From positions 1 through 64,000 of the forward strand of contig NWUY0304020122.1 in the NCBI GenBank assembly GCA_004151065.3: 64,000 nucleotides of DNA, in the 5' to 3' direction. The notes beneath the pieces were generated by a model. The model was not told the origin of the DNA. It made no database searches and saw nothing but the letters and a program-made list of their open reading frames with translations. Source of the DNA: Larix sibirica (taxonomy: Eukaryota > Streptophyta > Pinopsida > Pinales > Pinaceae). Within the stretch, counting starts at the first letter, position 1; the number at the start of each line of letters is the position of its first letter. Shown one piece after another: positions 22,294 through 33,060 of this stretch. The position numbers were made by a program, and so were the translations under genes.

Positions 22294-22638
22294 ATGACGT
22301 ATGATCCTCAAATTATGAATAAACGTAATTCTTCGTCATTGCATCCAGTCCGGGCAGACCCTGTCCTGAGCTCTGTACGTTCCGTCCCATCCCGGGGTAT
22401 GGGGAAATCCTCACTCGGTTATTGTGTTATGTGGTACTTATCTTCTCGTCGTCTGGCGTTAAGTCCTTATCTTTCGTATGGCGGTGCGGACTTATCCGTC
22501 GTCTGGTGTCAACTTGGTAAGCTCAATCACAATATATTCTGGTGGGATGGAACTTACGTAGTGCTGTTCATTGCGCATAGAAGCCTTTCACTAAAGCCAT
22601 CCACTGCTCCTAGCCCCGTGCCGCGGGGTTTCACATAG
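22294..22638 (+). CDS. Hypothetical 114-codon open frame
   Basis: One of the longer open frames in the window that is not visibly made of repeats. It starts MTYDPQIMNKRN and includes YCVMWYLSSRRLALSPYLSY and a C-terminal PSPVPRGFT. It is Ser/Leu/Pro-rich with no strong membrane segment and no motif I know. It could be a chimeric mitochondrial open frame, but there is no evidence for expression. Confidence 0.2.
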   Translation: MTYDPQIMNKRNSSSLHPVRADPVLSSVRSVPSRGMGKSSLGYCVMWYLSSRRLALSPYLSYGGADLSVVWCQLGKLNHNIFWWDGTYVVLFIAHRSLSLKPSTAPSPVPRGFT

Positions 22639-23564
22639 TTGAAAACTTTGATAGTTTATTCGTAAAGCCTGGGTTTCTTTTTCTTTTTTGTCGAGCCTCA
22701 ATGACATCCTGCCACACTAGGGAAACGTCTGGAAATGGCCATGTTCAGTACAAATAAACTCCACTTTGATTTCCCAATGCCCTGATAATTAGGTTGTGAC
22801 TAAGTAAGGCAAAATATGAAATGAGAATGTTTTTCAATATCTGTCCCAAGCAAACACTGAGTTAACTGGTGGTGTCTTTAGGGAATGAATGGGTGCATCA
22901 CCTCTTTAAATGACAACATTGAAACCTCACCCTCGTACCTCAGATGAGGCCCTTCGGGTCGTATATATGTGAGTAGAACGTATATATGCAATAGAGTATA
23001 TCAGATATGTAGAGATTTATTCTATAGATGTTCACAAAATAAACGCTTGACAAATCAACTATGCACCAACGTGTTCAACTCTTTTAAGGGGGCTAGGGGC
23101 ATGCAGTCAATGGCTTCGTGCATGCCGTTAAACGACTTCAGTGAACGGCTTCATGCAGTGATTAAACGGCGGCTTCTTCTATTTTTGAGTTACCCTGTTC
23201 CACCAGACATTAGATATACTGTGCCCCCATCTAAGGTGTGGTTGGTAGCAAGCATCCATTTCCCAAACTAATCCCATTCCAGCCTAACAGAACCATGGAT
23301 TGTTCCTACCTGGCTGGGCCGAACAAATAAAGCTTTACGCTACAGAACAAATGGTACTAATCTGAAAACGATGGTGACTAACCTGCCGCAACAACTAGAC
23401 ATACCGAGAGAGAGAGTGAAACGTGGTTTGTTCATATACGTAGGGCTTATGACTGGTTTATCACGTCTATAATGGTGGAAGGAAGTATGGCTCGACCGAG
23501 GTAAAGGTGAAGCCTTCCAGCTCCTGGTTAATATATACGGCCATATATCGAACTTATTTTATTA
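22639..23564. other. No recognised gene
   Basis: A 100-codon frame at 22969-23271 has no recognisable motif. Small words such as aacggcttcat are duplicated near 23120-23160. Confidence 0.35.
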
Positions 23565-23612
23565 AGAGGATAGGAGGTACAGCTATTAACTTCTTCGCGG
23601 GATGGGAGGAGG
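23565..23612 (+). repeat. Interspersed repeat B, fragment
   Basis: The segment aggaggtacagctattaac followed by ttct and cgggatggga matches the end of family B units at 37565 and 38205 (gaggagggacagctattaac; aggtacagctatatacttct). Confidence 0.55.
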
Positions 23613-23639
23613 AGCTTAGAATTTTCAATTGATTCAAAC

Positions 23640-25899
23640 TATCTGACCTTCTCCAGATGTAATTTCATGATCCAATGGAGGAGTGAAAGATCTCAATGTG
23701 TTCTCTCGAGTGAGCATTTCTCAGATCGAAGATCATGATCTCTCAAATGATCTGCTCATGAATAAGAGAGCCGGGTTTATTTCAATGGAGGAGTGATGAT
23801 TGATTCCAGCACCAGTTTGAGATAGTGGTCCATTAAAACGAACAGAAAAAAAAGTACTTCTATAATATGAGAATCGAGGATTGAAGAGCAAGAACACATT
23901 TGATTTCTCTTCTCACTGGTTGATTGAAAACATTGAGTGATCACTTATAAACTGAGCTTAAAGATAAAAGAGAGAACACACATTACATTAAGCGATGGAT
24001 CTTCAGAAGAGAACTGATACTCGAGTAAGCAAAGATGATCAATCAGGGGTCCTCGGGGCAGTCTTGAACGATTTTAATGAGTAGAAGAAAACACCGCCCA
24101 ACCAAACCTACCCCAACTAACAGCAACTATAGTTGTACCCACCCGGAACACTACTACCAAGGAAGCACGGCACTAACACTAGGATTACACTGGCAAAGCA
24201 TGGAATCAGCAGAGGATGCAGGCCAAGGCAGCAATCAGAACCCAAACCCAGCAATGCAATGATCCACTCCACTACATTCGGCAGCTTCATTCTCGGGGAT
24301 GGCTTTTGCCAATTTTTGTATCCTCTCATAAGGCAATAAATCCCCACCTTGGAGTAAGGCAAGTCCCCACTACTAAGGCAAGTCATAAGTTGGATAACCT
24401 CACTACTATGCAAGTTATGGGGCAAGTCAGAGAATAGTCCCACTCCCCAGTATTCCTTCTTTCCTCCCTTTTCTCTATTCTTTGGAGCCCACCCATATAG
24501 GTATACTTATTATGTGGATAATACTATTTACTTATCAGTAGACTTATTACTGAATTAATAATGTCTCCTATATCTTTTATTATCAGTGACTTATCAGGTG
24601 TCTTAGGTATTTTCTCAGACCAATACCACACACCTCTAAGCTTCGCTGAACACCTCCTAGCTCCGACTAAAACAAGCTTCGATAACGCTTCCTTAATTCG
24701 ACTAAGATCTTCCTTTACTTGAAGGTTCCCTATAGGTAGTTAAGGTAATTAAAAGATCGTAGTGGTAGTAATAGTATTAATGGATAGATAAGGTAGTAAT
24801 GGTAGTAGCGGTCTTATCCTCATTATATATGACTCATATCCCCTATATATCTACTCTTTTCCATAGCTTATCCAATCTGTTCTTAGGCGATAGAATAGTT
24901 GAAAAGTGGAACCAATCACATAAGAGCTATCGAAAAAGCCTATTCCGCCTAGCAGATATATTCTGGGTCGCCCGCCCAGCGGATATATTATGGGATAGTA
25001 AATAGCAACTTCACTAGCAACTTCTTTGGTGCATTAATATTCTTCCTCAGCAAAGATAGATGCGGTCTTCCTCAGCAAAGAGAAACGGTCGCCGATTCAG
25101 GACCTTCGGCATAAATACGTATAATTATTTCTCATTCAATATCCTACCCCTTACCCATTTAGCCTATCCCTTGAGCCTGATGCCCCTTATCCCTTAGATC
25201 GAGTAGCTGGCTAGAATAAAGCAGCGTAGCTGGTAATTGAACTAGTTAAAGGGTGGCCCGTCGAGGATAAAACCTCTGCGGGTAAAACCTATCTATATAA
25301 ATCTATGGGAGGCGGTTCACTCCAATGCCCCCACTAGCCCGATCGTACATTACTGATCGTGCATCTTGCTAAGCCCTTTCTACCTTATCCCAAGCTCTAG
25401 GCAGACAAGCACTCTCTAAAGTCATCGGCAAGCACTTTGTTTGCTCTTCCCCCCTTTCGATATCAATTTTGCCCTTCTTTTCCCTCGTCCTACGATGAAA
25501 GCTATAGATGAAAGCAGAGGAGGATTACCCACTCATAAGGAATAAGGGCATTATCTATCTCGACTATCTTGGTAGTCTGACTCAGATCTACCAGCTGCTT
25601 GCCAAGGGTGTGCCCTCGAGAGGGGTGCGTAAGGGCGAGTCGAGGGCCATATATATATAAGCTATAAACGCGCCGGACAGGCACCAAACTATAGCGAAGC
25701 GAAGGGTATCACATCGCATATATAACCCGACCCTCGGTTATATTGAGGGCCAAAACTATCTTCAGTGCCCATAAGCTCTACTATAGTTCATATCACGTAT
25801 ACATATATATATATATATAATGGATGGTATATTGTCTAGTGCTAACAGGCATAACCTATCTCGATATATACACCCGTATCTCTGGTATGGTTTGGCGGA
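23640..25899. other. No recognised gene; minor repeats
   Basis: The word caatggaggagtga is duplicated at about 23674 and 23784, and gatcatgatct-type palindromic words lie between. At 24340-24410 ggcaagtc words repeat. At 24780-24810 ggtagtaatggtagtag repeats. An AT dinucleotide run lies at 25803-25819. No gene was recognised. Confidence 0.4.
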
Positions 25900-27080
25900 T
25901 GGGATCAAGGATCGTGCTACCTACGTGGATCTGGATCTGGATGAAAAATGGTAGGACTGGGACTAGAACTGCTTTGGCTTCAACTGCTTGTGGATAAACT
26001 TCAATAGGTTCCACAACTAACTAAACTCAATCAACAAGTGTTGCTTCTAGGTAAACTTCAATAGGTTCCGGGCCGGTGAAACTGGGTAAAAAATGAGTGC
26101 TTCAACAGGTGCTTCAATGGGATCTGGGTCTCGATCTAGCTCAGATGCTTCCTCCTTCCCTGTTGCCCTGTTGCTGGGGACTCTATAATTGGATCTGCTA
26201 CTGAAGAAGCCTTCGCCTCTTATACTCGATTTCCAACCGATGAAACTGCGACCTTTGCCTCTCACTCTGTCTTTGTTGCCTTCTAAACTTCAGCAGCTTA
26301 TGTCTCTACCATTGCGAGGAAACGAGTGCTTCAACTTGATCAACTGGCTCTTTAATTGGATCCATAAGCGGGTGCTGGTTTTATTGCTCCTGCTTGAACC
26401 TCTGCCTCTGTCGCTGGATATAAATCTATAACACAAGGCCAAACTCTCTATTATTTCAATATCGCTCAGGGCTGCCCCACCTTTTTTCATTTATTTAATA
26501 GGGGGTTGCGGGCTATGCCTATTGATCTGGAAGAGATGCTACTAGAGGTTCTAAATATCGATATGGAAGGGATGCAAGCTATGGCTCTGCCTGCCTTTGT
26601 CTCTGCTGCCTACTTTAGAACCTGCCATACCTTGAAATTGTCTGTCCTAACCGCTTACCTTTACTGTTTACTTTCACCCATCTTTTTTATCGTTTTGTTG
26701 TAAACTGCGCCGCGCTTGTTCTGTCTCCAATAGGTGGGTAACTCTACTGCTACTTGGCCTTGCATAGATGGACTCAGAAACGGCTACTGGGTAATGTGCG
26801 GCACAAAGCAAAGATTTGGACGGGAAGGTTTTAGGCTATCGACGAGTGCCTTGCTAAATAACTGGTACTTATACCGGGTATCCATCTCAATATGCCTATG
26901 CTACCCGTATCTCTGCTACTGGGGGGTGTGGATCTGTATTCGCACCTAAAATAGAATATAAAACCCTAACTTTTAGGTAAAATGGTTCTGTTTCTACCTG
27001 GTATACTTACTTTGCTGCATCTGTATCCGCCTTTGCCCCTACCTATGCCTATGCCATCGTGAGACCCTTCATATAGTTAC
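25900..27080. repeat. Low-complexity Gly/Tyr/Ser family, second large block
   Basis: A second block of the family seen at 6.5-11.2 kb. On the minus strand near 26140-26070, ELDRDPDPIEAPVEALIF resembles LDRDRDPPV read on the plus strand near 9560. On the plus strand near 26547-26591, GSKYRYGRDASYGSA resembles AGYGTKYRYGTS near 8120. Both orientations therefore occur here too. Words such as gcctctg, ggatctgg and cttcaac dominate. Several open frames of 60-80 codons lie in it, all products of the repeat. Confidence 0.5.
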
Positions 27081-27256
27081 TCTATTCAACAGCTCCTACA
27101 CCCATAGTTTCGGGTTGGCTACCTCACGCCGTAATGGCTACACCATTCTAATTTTATGTCTCCCTTCTCTCCAGTCACCCATACCCACTCTTTACTACTC
27201 TTTGGGACTATATTCGCCCAGAGACTATATGCACATATCCAAGTCATCACAGCGTC

Positions 27257-27330
27257 GGAGTCCCAGTAGGAGATGTTCGGAGATGTAGGAGTCCCAGTAG
27301 GAGATGTTCGGAGATGTAGGAGTCCCAGTA
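27257..27330 (+). repeat. 31-bp tandem repeat, 2.4 copies
   Basis: The unit ggagtcccagtaggagatg, continuing ttcggagatgta, is present exactly twice (27257-27287 and 27288-27318), followed by 12 bases of a third copy. Perfect identity indicates a recent duplication, in contrast to the diverged repeats nearby. Confidence 0.85.
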
Positions 27331-27479
27331 ATTTACACTTTAACCCAACCAACGTTTAAAGACCTTACTCGGGCAGTTTATAAGATACTCTCTTTACATA
27401 CGACACCACAGGACCTTAACCAACCTAGGCAGGAACCACAAGCCGCGCCTTCCAGAGAAACCCACCTATACAGATAAAT

Positions 27480-28330
27480 AGTAGTTCATTCTCACATCCT
27501 TTAAAAAAAGGCAAGTACGAGATCATTAGGTTAGCCGGTACTAATTTAGTAACGACCAGGCGGGGCTTACGTTCCTTTAGTTTTAGTAACAGGCTTCACT
27601 TTACTAATAGTCATTCCGTTACCTTTACCTTACTTTACGGGGATGGAACGCTTTACTTTACTGATAGTCTTTACTACTTTACAAGCTAAGTCATACCAAT
27701 AGAAGCAAAGAGTTCCTTATATACTTTAATATTCATTAGGCTTACACGCACTTTCCTAATAGTCTTTATTTATGCTGTACGGCACCATTTATAAATAACA
27801 AATCTTGATACAGTCTGTGGGCACGCTGCCAAGGGAACCAGTTTTTTATTCTCACTCACTAACAAAGAAATAAACTACATTCTTACCAATACGTGCCTGT
27901 TACCTTCCTTTACGGCGCTGGAAGGCAGGCTTCACTCGCCTAATAATCATTACAACGTGAGCCAGTCAATGAACCAGTGATCCATGGATGCCACCCAAGG
28001 AACCATGTCCTACTGGCCTAATAGGCAGGCTTACTTTACTAATAGAAATCAATAGTATTCCCCCGGATAGCCGAAGCTTACATATAGTATAGAAATAGAC
28101 TTCATTTTGTACTCTCTACATGACAATTTTATTGAGATAAGGGCGGGTACCACTCTCCTTCTGTTTACTGTCCAACCTACTGTTTTAAGAAGGAACCATA
28201 TTTCTTTTCACGAAGGTGGCGGAAGGAGAGCAAAAGAGTTATGCCACCGAAGGAACCACTTCCCCTGCTTCCCAGTAAAGAGCAACAAAAAGACTTCGTC
28301 ACTCAAGTTAAGTTACTTTCTTCATTTAGT
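27480..28330. repeat. Degenerate CTTTACTAATAGTC repeats
   Basis: At least five variants occur: cttcactttactaatagtca (about 27594), ctttactttactgatagtct (27652), gcactttcctaatagtcttt (27749), cttcactcgcctaataatca (27929) and cttactttactaatag (28030). A second word, caaggaacca or gaaggaacca, recurs at about 27832, 27998, 28189 and 28247. No gene was recognised. Confidence 0.55.
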
Positions 28331-29487
28331 TAGTGTCTTTGGTTAGTGCCAGTCTATTTAAGGTGTTCTCCTGCCTTTCTAATGTAGGTTGTTCCCCATT
28401 AAAAATAGGGGTTGGTTCTCGAGCTTAGGCTTGGCTCATTCCCACTCCTTGGCTCATTAGTTGATCCAGTTGCTAAAGTAGATCCAGTTCCTAATGCCCC
28501 CACAGAATCAATTTTTATTCCTTGTTAAAGGTCGAACAGCATGGGGCGAGTCGGGTGCGCAGGGCAGGGTTTGATGGCTTTGACGCCGATTGGATTGTGT
28601 AGATGGACGACCTTCATCCCACCATCTTACCTGTCCTAAAGTCGTTGCTTCTGGTACTGCAAGAATAAACACCCATAGCTGGCCCCACCTGACAGGGGGA
28701 AGGCCGGTGAGGGCAAAAATATAACACCACTTCATCATAATAAACCTAAAGACAGGGAGATGTTCGGAGCTAAGGAAGGGATTCAGGGAGGGCAATTCAC
28801 GATTGAATATAACTTGATGGATTTATTATATACTTAATTATTTATTGATCCTATACTGCTGCTTATTTCATGATTATATATGCTGATCTTTTGATTCGCC
28901 ATACTGTTTATTTATTTACTTTTACTGCTGAATCTACCTTATTGAATGCTTTCTGTTTATCTATGGTCTCAGCTGATCGATTGATGATTAGGACCGCCTA
29001 TTCACCGATACTAGAGGCTGCTGAACTATTGACCCTATAGGGGGCTTATTCACTGATCATACAGGTCGCTTGATTTATACTTATGTGGACTGCTGCTAAC
29101 TTATTTACCTGTACTGCTTACTTTCATTTCTAGGATGCTTTCTTTCTCTTGATTCATTTTATGCTCCCAAACCACTTTTAGTCTTTGCGGGATGGGACCT
29201 GTTTTGGCCTCATACCCTTACATTTCTTTTTGCAGTTGGGGCTGGTAGGATTATGAGTCCGTTCCAGCAGTTTACGATAGTTTGGGTTATGAGAACGTGA
29301 TCACAGATTCGATGTGCGTTTAATGATATTCCCTGTCCCCAGCAGATAACGCTCTCTGCCCAACCCGTTTCCCGTACTAGGTTCCCCCTGATTACGGGAA
29401 CAAATGTCCAAAGGTGCTGTGCGAATTATATATAATGCTTTTATCAACCTATGGGAGCATTACTACTAGCGTTAAACCAAAAAGTGT
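28331..29487. other. No recognised gene
   Basis: Nothing recognised. The word gggagatgttcggag (about 28756) echoes the 27257 tandem unit. Confidence 0.35.
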
Positions 29488-29572
29488 GGGAGGAGCAGGA
29501 TTTGAACCTATATTTCCAAGACGAACCACTGCAGCTCATCAAGGCGAATTCCCTAATAAATTCGATCCTCCC
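29488..29572 (-). tRNA. Class II tRNA-like sequence, probably a pseudogene
   Basis: The minus strand has a perfect 7-bp acceptor (GGGAGGA with TCCTCCC) followed by discriminator A. The T arm is ATAGG/CCTGC with the canonical-looking loop TTCAAAT; one mismatch and one G-U pair weaken it. Bases 8-9 are TC, and a short D stem (GAA with TTC) can form. The total length of 85 nt implies a long variable arm, as in Leu, Ser or Tyr tRNAs. The acceptor and T arm resemble plant mitochondrial tRNA-Tyr, as I recall it. The anticodon arm does not close into a standard 5-bp stem with a 7-base loop, so identity cannot be given and function is doubtful. Confidence 0.45.
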
Positions 29573-29980
29573 TTTTGTTCACGCGGTTTGATTTACCTGT
29601 TGAGTCAATTTACATCCGCGGTAAAAAAATACTAGCTACTGTCCATTAGTTGCGTCTTTATGATAAGTTTACTTTAGGGTCTAATAGTGAAAATGCTGGT
29701 TTTCTTATCCTAATGTAGCGGTTGGCCTCTTTCTATCAGTGTAGGGCCTTTTGCCTTTGTTTAAAGCAAAAGGTTATTAGTTACTATTAAGATCCATTTG
29801 CCTTTGCTAGATAGTAGATCCCTATTTGAGGTTATTTTCTAAGTAGTCTGGGTGGATCGGATTCGATTGACATAGAGATTTGTAGAGCTCCCGAATCGGT
29901 TCTGTAGCTTATTCCGATCGAAGCTAAGCTCGTTGGGTCAAAAGTATAGAAAAGGCAAGTTAGCAACCCCGATGGATGGA
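29573..29980. other. No recognised gene
   Basis: Contains only the hairpin listed separately. Confidence 0.35.
29747..29773. repeat. Hairpin, 8-bp stem
   Basis: Arms ccttttgc (29747-29754) and gcaaaagg (29766-29773) flank an 11-nt loop. No T-run follows, so a bacterial-type terminator is not indicated. It may be a chance hairpin or an RNA 3'-end stabiliser. Confidence 0.45.
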
Positions 29981-30690
29981 GAGAAGGCAAGGGGGCCAAC
30001 AGACATGTAACCAGGACGGGGGCCTATACAGAACACTGAGTTCCTACATGAATGCTATGATAATGCTTACTTACAATGTACCTGTTGAGGATCATCGAAC
30101 AACAGACACATGGCCTGGGTTCATTCACGCTAGGAAGGTTGTGCCCGTAAGGGAGGTGGGTTGGACTTGCCCAGAGAGATCTCGATTGATAGCTAACATA
30201 TTCGATATGGGTTCCAACAGACTAGGTCGATATGGGTTCCCACGGACAGACGACTGAGGACTAACCGGGAGACCCCACCGGGAGACCTGAACATAGCACC
30301 CATACCTACTCGACGGATGATGCACCTGTTTAGCTTTATTGACAGACACATAGGGAGGGACATTCATGCTAGGAAAGTAATGCCAGCCAGGGAAGTGGGT
30401 TGAGCTTGGATAGATCTTAATTGAGCCGTTGATCAATACCGAATGTATTCTGAGAGGAGGGACCATTTCACAGTCTTACGGGTGGCCCGGGTGCATTTAC
30501 TGCAGAGGTCCGCCGCGGGGGTGCATGGAGGAAAGCAGAGGTCTTCCAGGAGAGGCATTTATTGATTGATACTGAATGTCTTCTTATAGGGGTACACCCA
30601 AAGCCTGTCTTCTGAGATGATGGGTGGTAACACGGACACAGGACTAACCAGGAGACCTCAACAGGAGACCAACCAAGAGGCCAATCATTG
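29981..30690 (+). repeat. Interspersed repeat A, copies at 30.0-30.7 kb
   Basis: One copy from about 30065 carries cttacttacaatgtacctgt, gaggatcatc and attcacgctaggaagg. A second from about 30310 carries gatgcacctgtttagc, cattcatgctaggaaag and, after ctgagaggaggg, cagtcttacgggtgg (30471-30485) with gtgcatttactg. Related copies lie at 31.25-31.39, 40.79-40.88, 40.99-41.13 and 41.23-41.54 kb. The order of landmarks is constant, so this is a true family with a unit of roughly 250-300 bp. No coding content is recognised. Confidence 0.65.
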
Positions 30691-30759
30691 CAGTCATACC
30701 TCGAACCTCTACCCTTGATCTCTTCACCTAAAACTATACCTCGACCTCACATAGCTGTG

Positions 30760-31100
30760 CTGCCATAGACACACTTAACACCAGTCCAGCCAGCCAATAG
30801 CCGATACATTCCCAGGAGGTAAACGATAGCCAGTCTCATTCCCAGAAGGTGGTAGTCATTGTAAATAGCCAATAGTTCCAAGAGTACTTGCCGGGAGTAA
30901 TCGCTTGAAGGTCAGTGACACTCATAGTCCGCCGTTATCATTGCAGGTTCTCATTGCCGATGATAGCCGGGAGTCATTGCTCTAAGAGGTAAGGTCATTG
31001 CTACAAGCTCTAGTCTTTGCCAGTCGATCATAGTCACAAGGGCAGAGCCATAAGGTCTTTGCCGAGAGCCAGTAGTACTTGCCGGGAGTACTTGCCATAC
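30760..31100. repeat. Degenerate CATTGCC / TTGCCGGGAGTA repeats
   Basis: Variants of tacttgccgggagta, tcattgccgatgat, tctttgccagtcgatcat and tctttgccgagagcc recur every 20-40 bp. The same vocabulary (tttgccagtcattattgcc) is seen at 12.0-12.1 kb, so the two blocks are related. Confidence 0.55.
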
Positions 31101-31249
31101 TGACATACCCGAAATAAAAGGAAGGACCTCTTAGATTGAGCCATGCATGCTTGTTTACTTACGAGCATTTATATTTAGTTCCACTGAACTTTTTTTATTT
31201 TATTTTATTTATAACTGATTAGGCTGCTAATTAGGCTGGCCAGGAGGAG

Positions 31250-31395
31250 CGGCAAAAAGGGGATTATTCTTCTGAGAATAGGGCCCACTTGGACAGTCTT
31301 ACGGGTGGTGTGCATTTACTCGAGAGGTAGGTCTTCCGCATGCGTGCGTGGAGGAGAGCAGAGCTCTTCCGGAAGAGGCATTTATCGAGTTAACT
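31250..31395 (+). repeat. Interspersed repeat A, copy
   Basis: Landmarks are cttctgagaatagggccca, cagtcttacgggtgg (31294-31308), gtgcatttactcgagaggt and gcatttat. It is closest to the copies at 30.46-30.56 and 41.36-41.43 kb. Confidence 0.65.
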
Positions 31396-31639
31396 TATTG
31401 GATTGTTTAGCAGAGATCGTGGAACTGCCGGATTGATGGATTCTCTATAGCCATAACTTCAGAGACACGGCTGGTTGGAACTACCGGATTGATTTTATAT
31501 ACAGCCAGAAATAACCTTTAGCAGAGATCTTCGGAACTACCCGAATTAGTAATTACTCCCAGAACTTATGATATTTTATGGGGGTCAGCACGATGACCAG
31601 TCGTATGAACCTTTAGATCCCCACTTCCCTGAACTTATG

Positions 31640-31740
31640 TACATGCATGCTATCCACTTGTTGTGACCATCCCTTACTTACTGCTTCACCCTACTTAATG
31701 CATGGAGTGCTGTATGCCTTTACTAACCTAACCACTTGCT
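31640..31740 (+). repeat. Interspersed repeat B, fragment
   Basis: Carries cttcaccctacttaatgcatggagtgctg and cccttactta / actaacctaaccacttgcttaat in the order seen in family B at 35.54-35.58 kb and 37.64-37.80 kb. It directly precedes repeat D. Confidence 0.5.
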
Positions 31741-31747
31741 TAATTAG

Positions 31748-31850
31748 TGCTCGGGTGACATACAAAGGGAGGGTTCTATTTTCGAGATAAACAGCCACGG
31801 GTAGCGAACGAGTAGATCGATTACAGAAACCACGGCACGGGTGCATGGAA
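31748..31850 (+). repeat. Dispersed repeat D, copy 1
   Basis: Matches 38468-38575 in the same orientation: ctcgggtgacatacaa, agggaggg, aaacagccacgg, gcgggtag / gggtagcg, ttac..aaaccacggcacgg / taccacagcacgg and tggaa. In both places it lies downstream of a repeat B fragment. Confidence 0.6.
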
Positions 31851-32170
31851 CAACTTGGATTTAAGAAAGGTTTTACTTTATTTATCAAAATTATCATGCT
31901 GGATGAAAGGCTTGCTTTACCAAAGGGAGAGCAAGGGGACATGGCACGGATTTTCATTCTCCCTTGGCGCTGTTGGACAGCTCAGTTGTGGGTGGTATCA
32001 TCAAGGTAAAATAGCATGTTTATATCCATGGGTTTATCTGCCACAGCTCCTTAGTACCTTACTCATATTATTCCTAATCATAGGGAGGGGATGGCACTAT
32101 CATATTGGCTTGTACCCTATAATTCTATGGTACTTTGGGTTATTCTTCCCTATTCTCCCTTTGCAATACA
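31851..32170. other. Unassigned hydrophobic open frame
   Basis: A 111-codon plus-strand frame (31855-32190) has a hydrophobic second half (residues 60-105). It matches nothing I know and partly overlaps the minus-strand gag remnant, so chance is likely. Confidence 0.25.
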
Positions 32171-32680
32171 TTAGGGGCCTTCTATACTAGGGTTGAGTTC
32201 TAAGAGGTTGATTTTGCAGGGAGTAGGGCCCACAAAAGAATGGGTAGACCGCCCTAGCTTTACCTTGGTAAGATCATTAGCCATAGACTTCAACAACTTA
32301 GTCACCTCTTCTAAGGCCATAGGTTCTTTACTAATATATGAAACTTCAAGTTCCTCTACCCTCCCCTTATAAGGGGAATTGATACTATAAAGGGGGTCAT
32401 CTATTGTATTGAGCTGTATCCATGAGGCCCTTATGTTACTCTCTAAGTCCTTTGCATAATGAAATGTAGAATCTAGGTATACTGGCTTCCTTTTCCTTAG
32501 ATGTACGGAAAACTCAGCTTCAAAAGTAGCATCATATTATACCATGTCAATAGGATGAAATGGCTTAACAATGTAAAGGATATGGTGATATAGTTTACAA
32601 AATATACTTGTAAATTATGGAACTATCTCACAATCATTTATCTTAACGGTATTTAACTCCATAACATAGTATATCTTATT
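32171..32680 (-). mobile_element. Ty3/gypsy gag remnant
   Basis: On the minus strand one frame stays open for 121 codons, from 32536 down to the TAA at 32171-32173. It extends about 45 codons further upstream in the same phase with only two stops. It reads FHPIDMV, YDATFEAEFSVHLRKRKPVY, a DLESNIRASW segment, PYKGRVEELE and LLKSMANDLTKVKL. This order matches the C-terminal half of plant Ty3/gypsy gag proteins: a YDAxFEAE helix, KKP, DxExNIxA and a late KLLxSxANxxTKxKL segment. No zinc knuckle was found downstream. It is the best preserved frame in the window by length without a stop. It abuts LINE reverse transcriptase debris on its upstream side. Confidence 0.6.
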
Positions 32681-32699
32681 TTTCCTAACCCCCCCATCT

Positions 32700-33060
32700 A
32701 TTTATAAATTTATCATTAAGTTATCCATGGTAATTATAGATTTGTTAAGAAAGTTCTTAAATAATTTATGGACCTCCCCATTTAGATATTTAGTAAACAT
32801 CCTAGAAAAAAATAACCATCCTCGCAGGGGAAGAATAATATGAGGAGATAGGAAATTATTCACAACAACAAAAGATGAGGCATAAGAGAATAGGGTGCTA
32901 ACAATCCCTACAAATTTTGAACCAAAACCCAAGTAGGATAGCATATTTGTAATGAATGTCTAGTCAATCCAATCATAGGCTTTATCAAAATCAATTTTGA
33001 AAATAGAGCCTTCTGCCCAGATGCCCTCTAATAAATCTTTATGAAGTCCATTAAACCCTT
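32700..33060 (-). mobile_element. LINE reverse transcriptase fragment B
   Basis: The minus-strand frame from about 33055 downward reads GLHKDLLEGIWAEGSIF and KIDFDKAYDWID (32960-33005), the motif A region of plant LINE reverse transcriptases with its catalytic Asp. It then reads TFITNMLSYLGFGSKFVGIV, the usual continuation, and VVVNNFLSPH. The piece stops before the YADD motif. One in-frame stop occurs after WID. The sequence differs clearly from fragment A next to it, so two LINE families are represented. Confidence 0.7.

Noticed and set aside
29747-29773. Bacterial-type terminator
   Set aside because: The hairpin has no following T-run and there is no gene upstream.
31855-32190. 111-codon hydrophobic plus-strand frame
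   Set aside because: No known motif, partly antisense to the gag remnant, and adjacent to repeat D.
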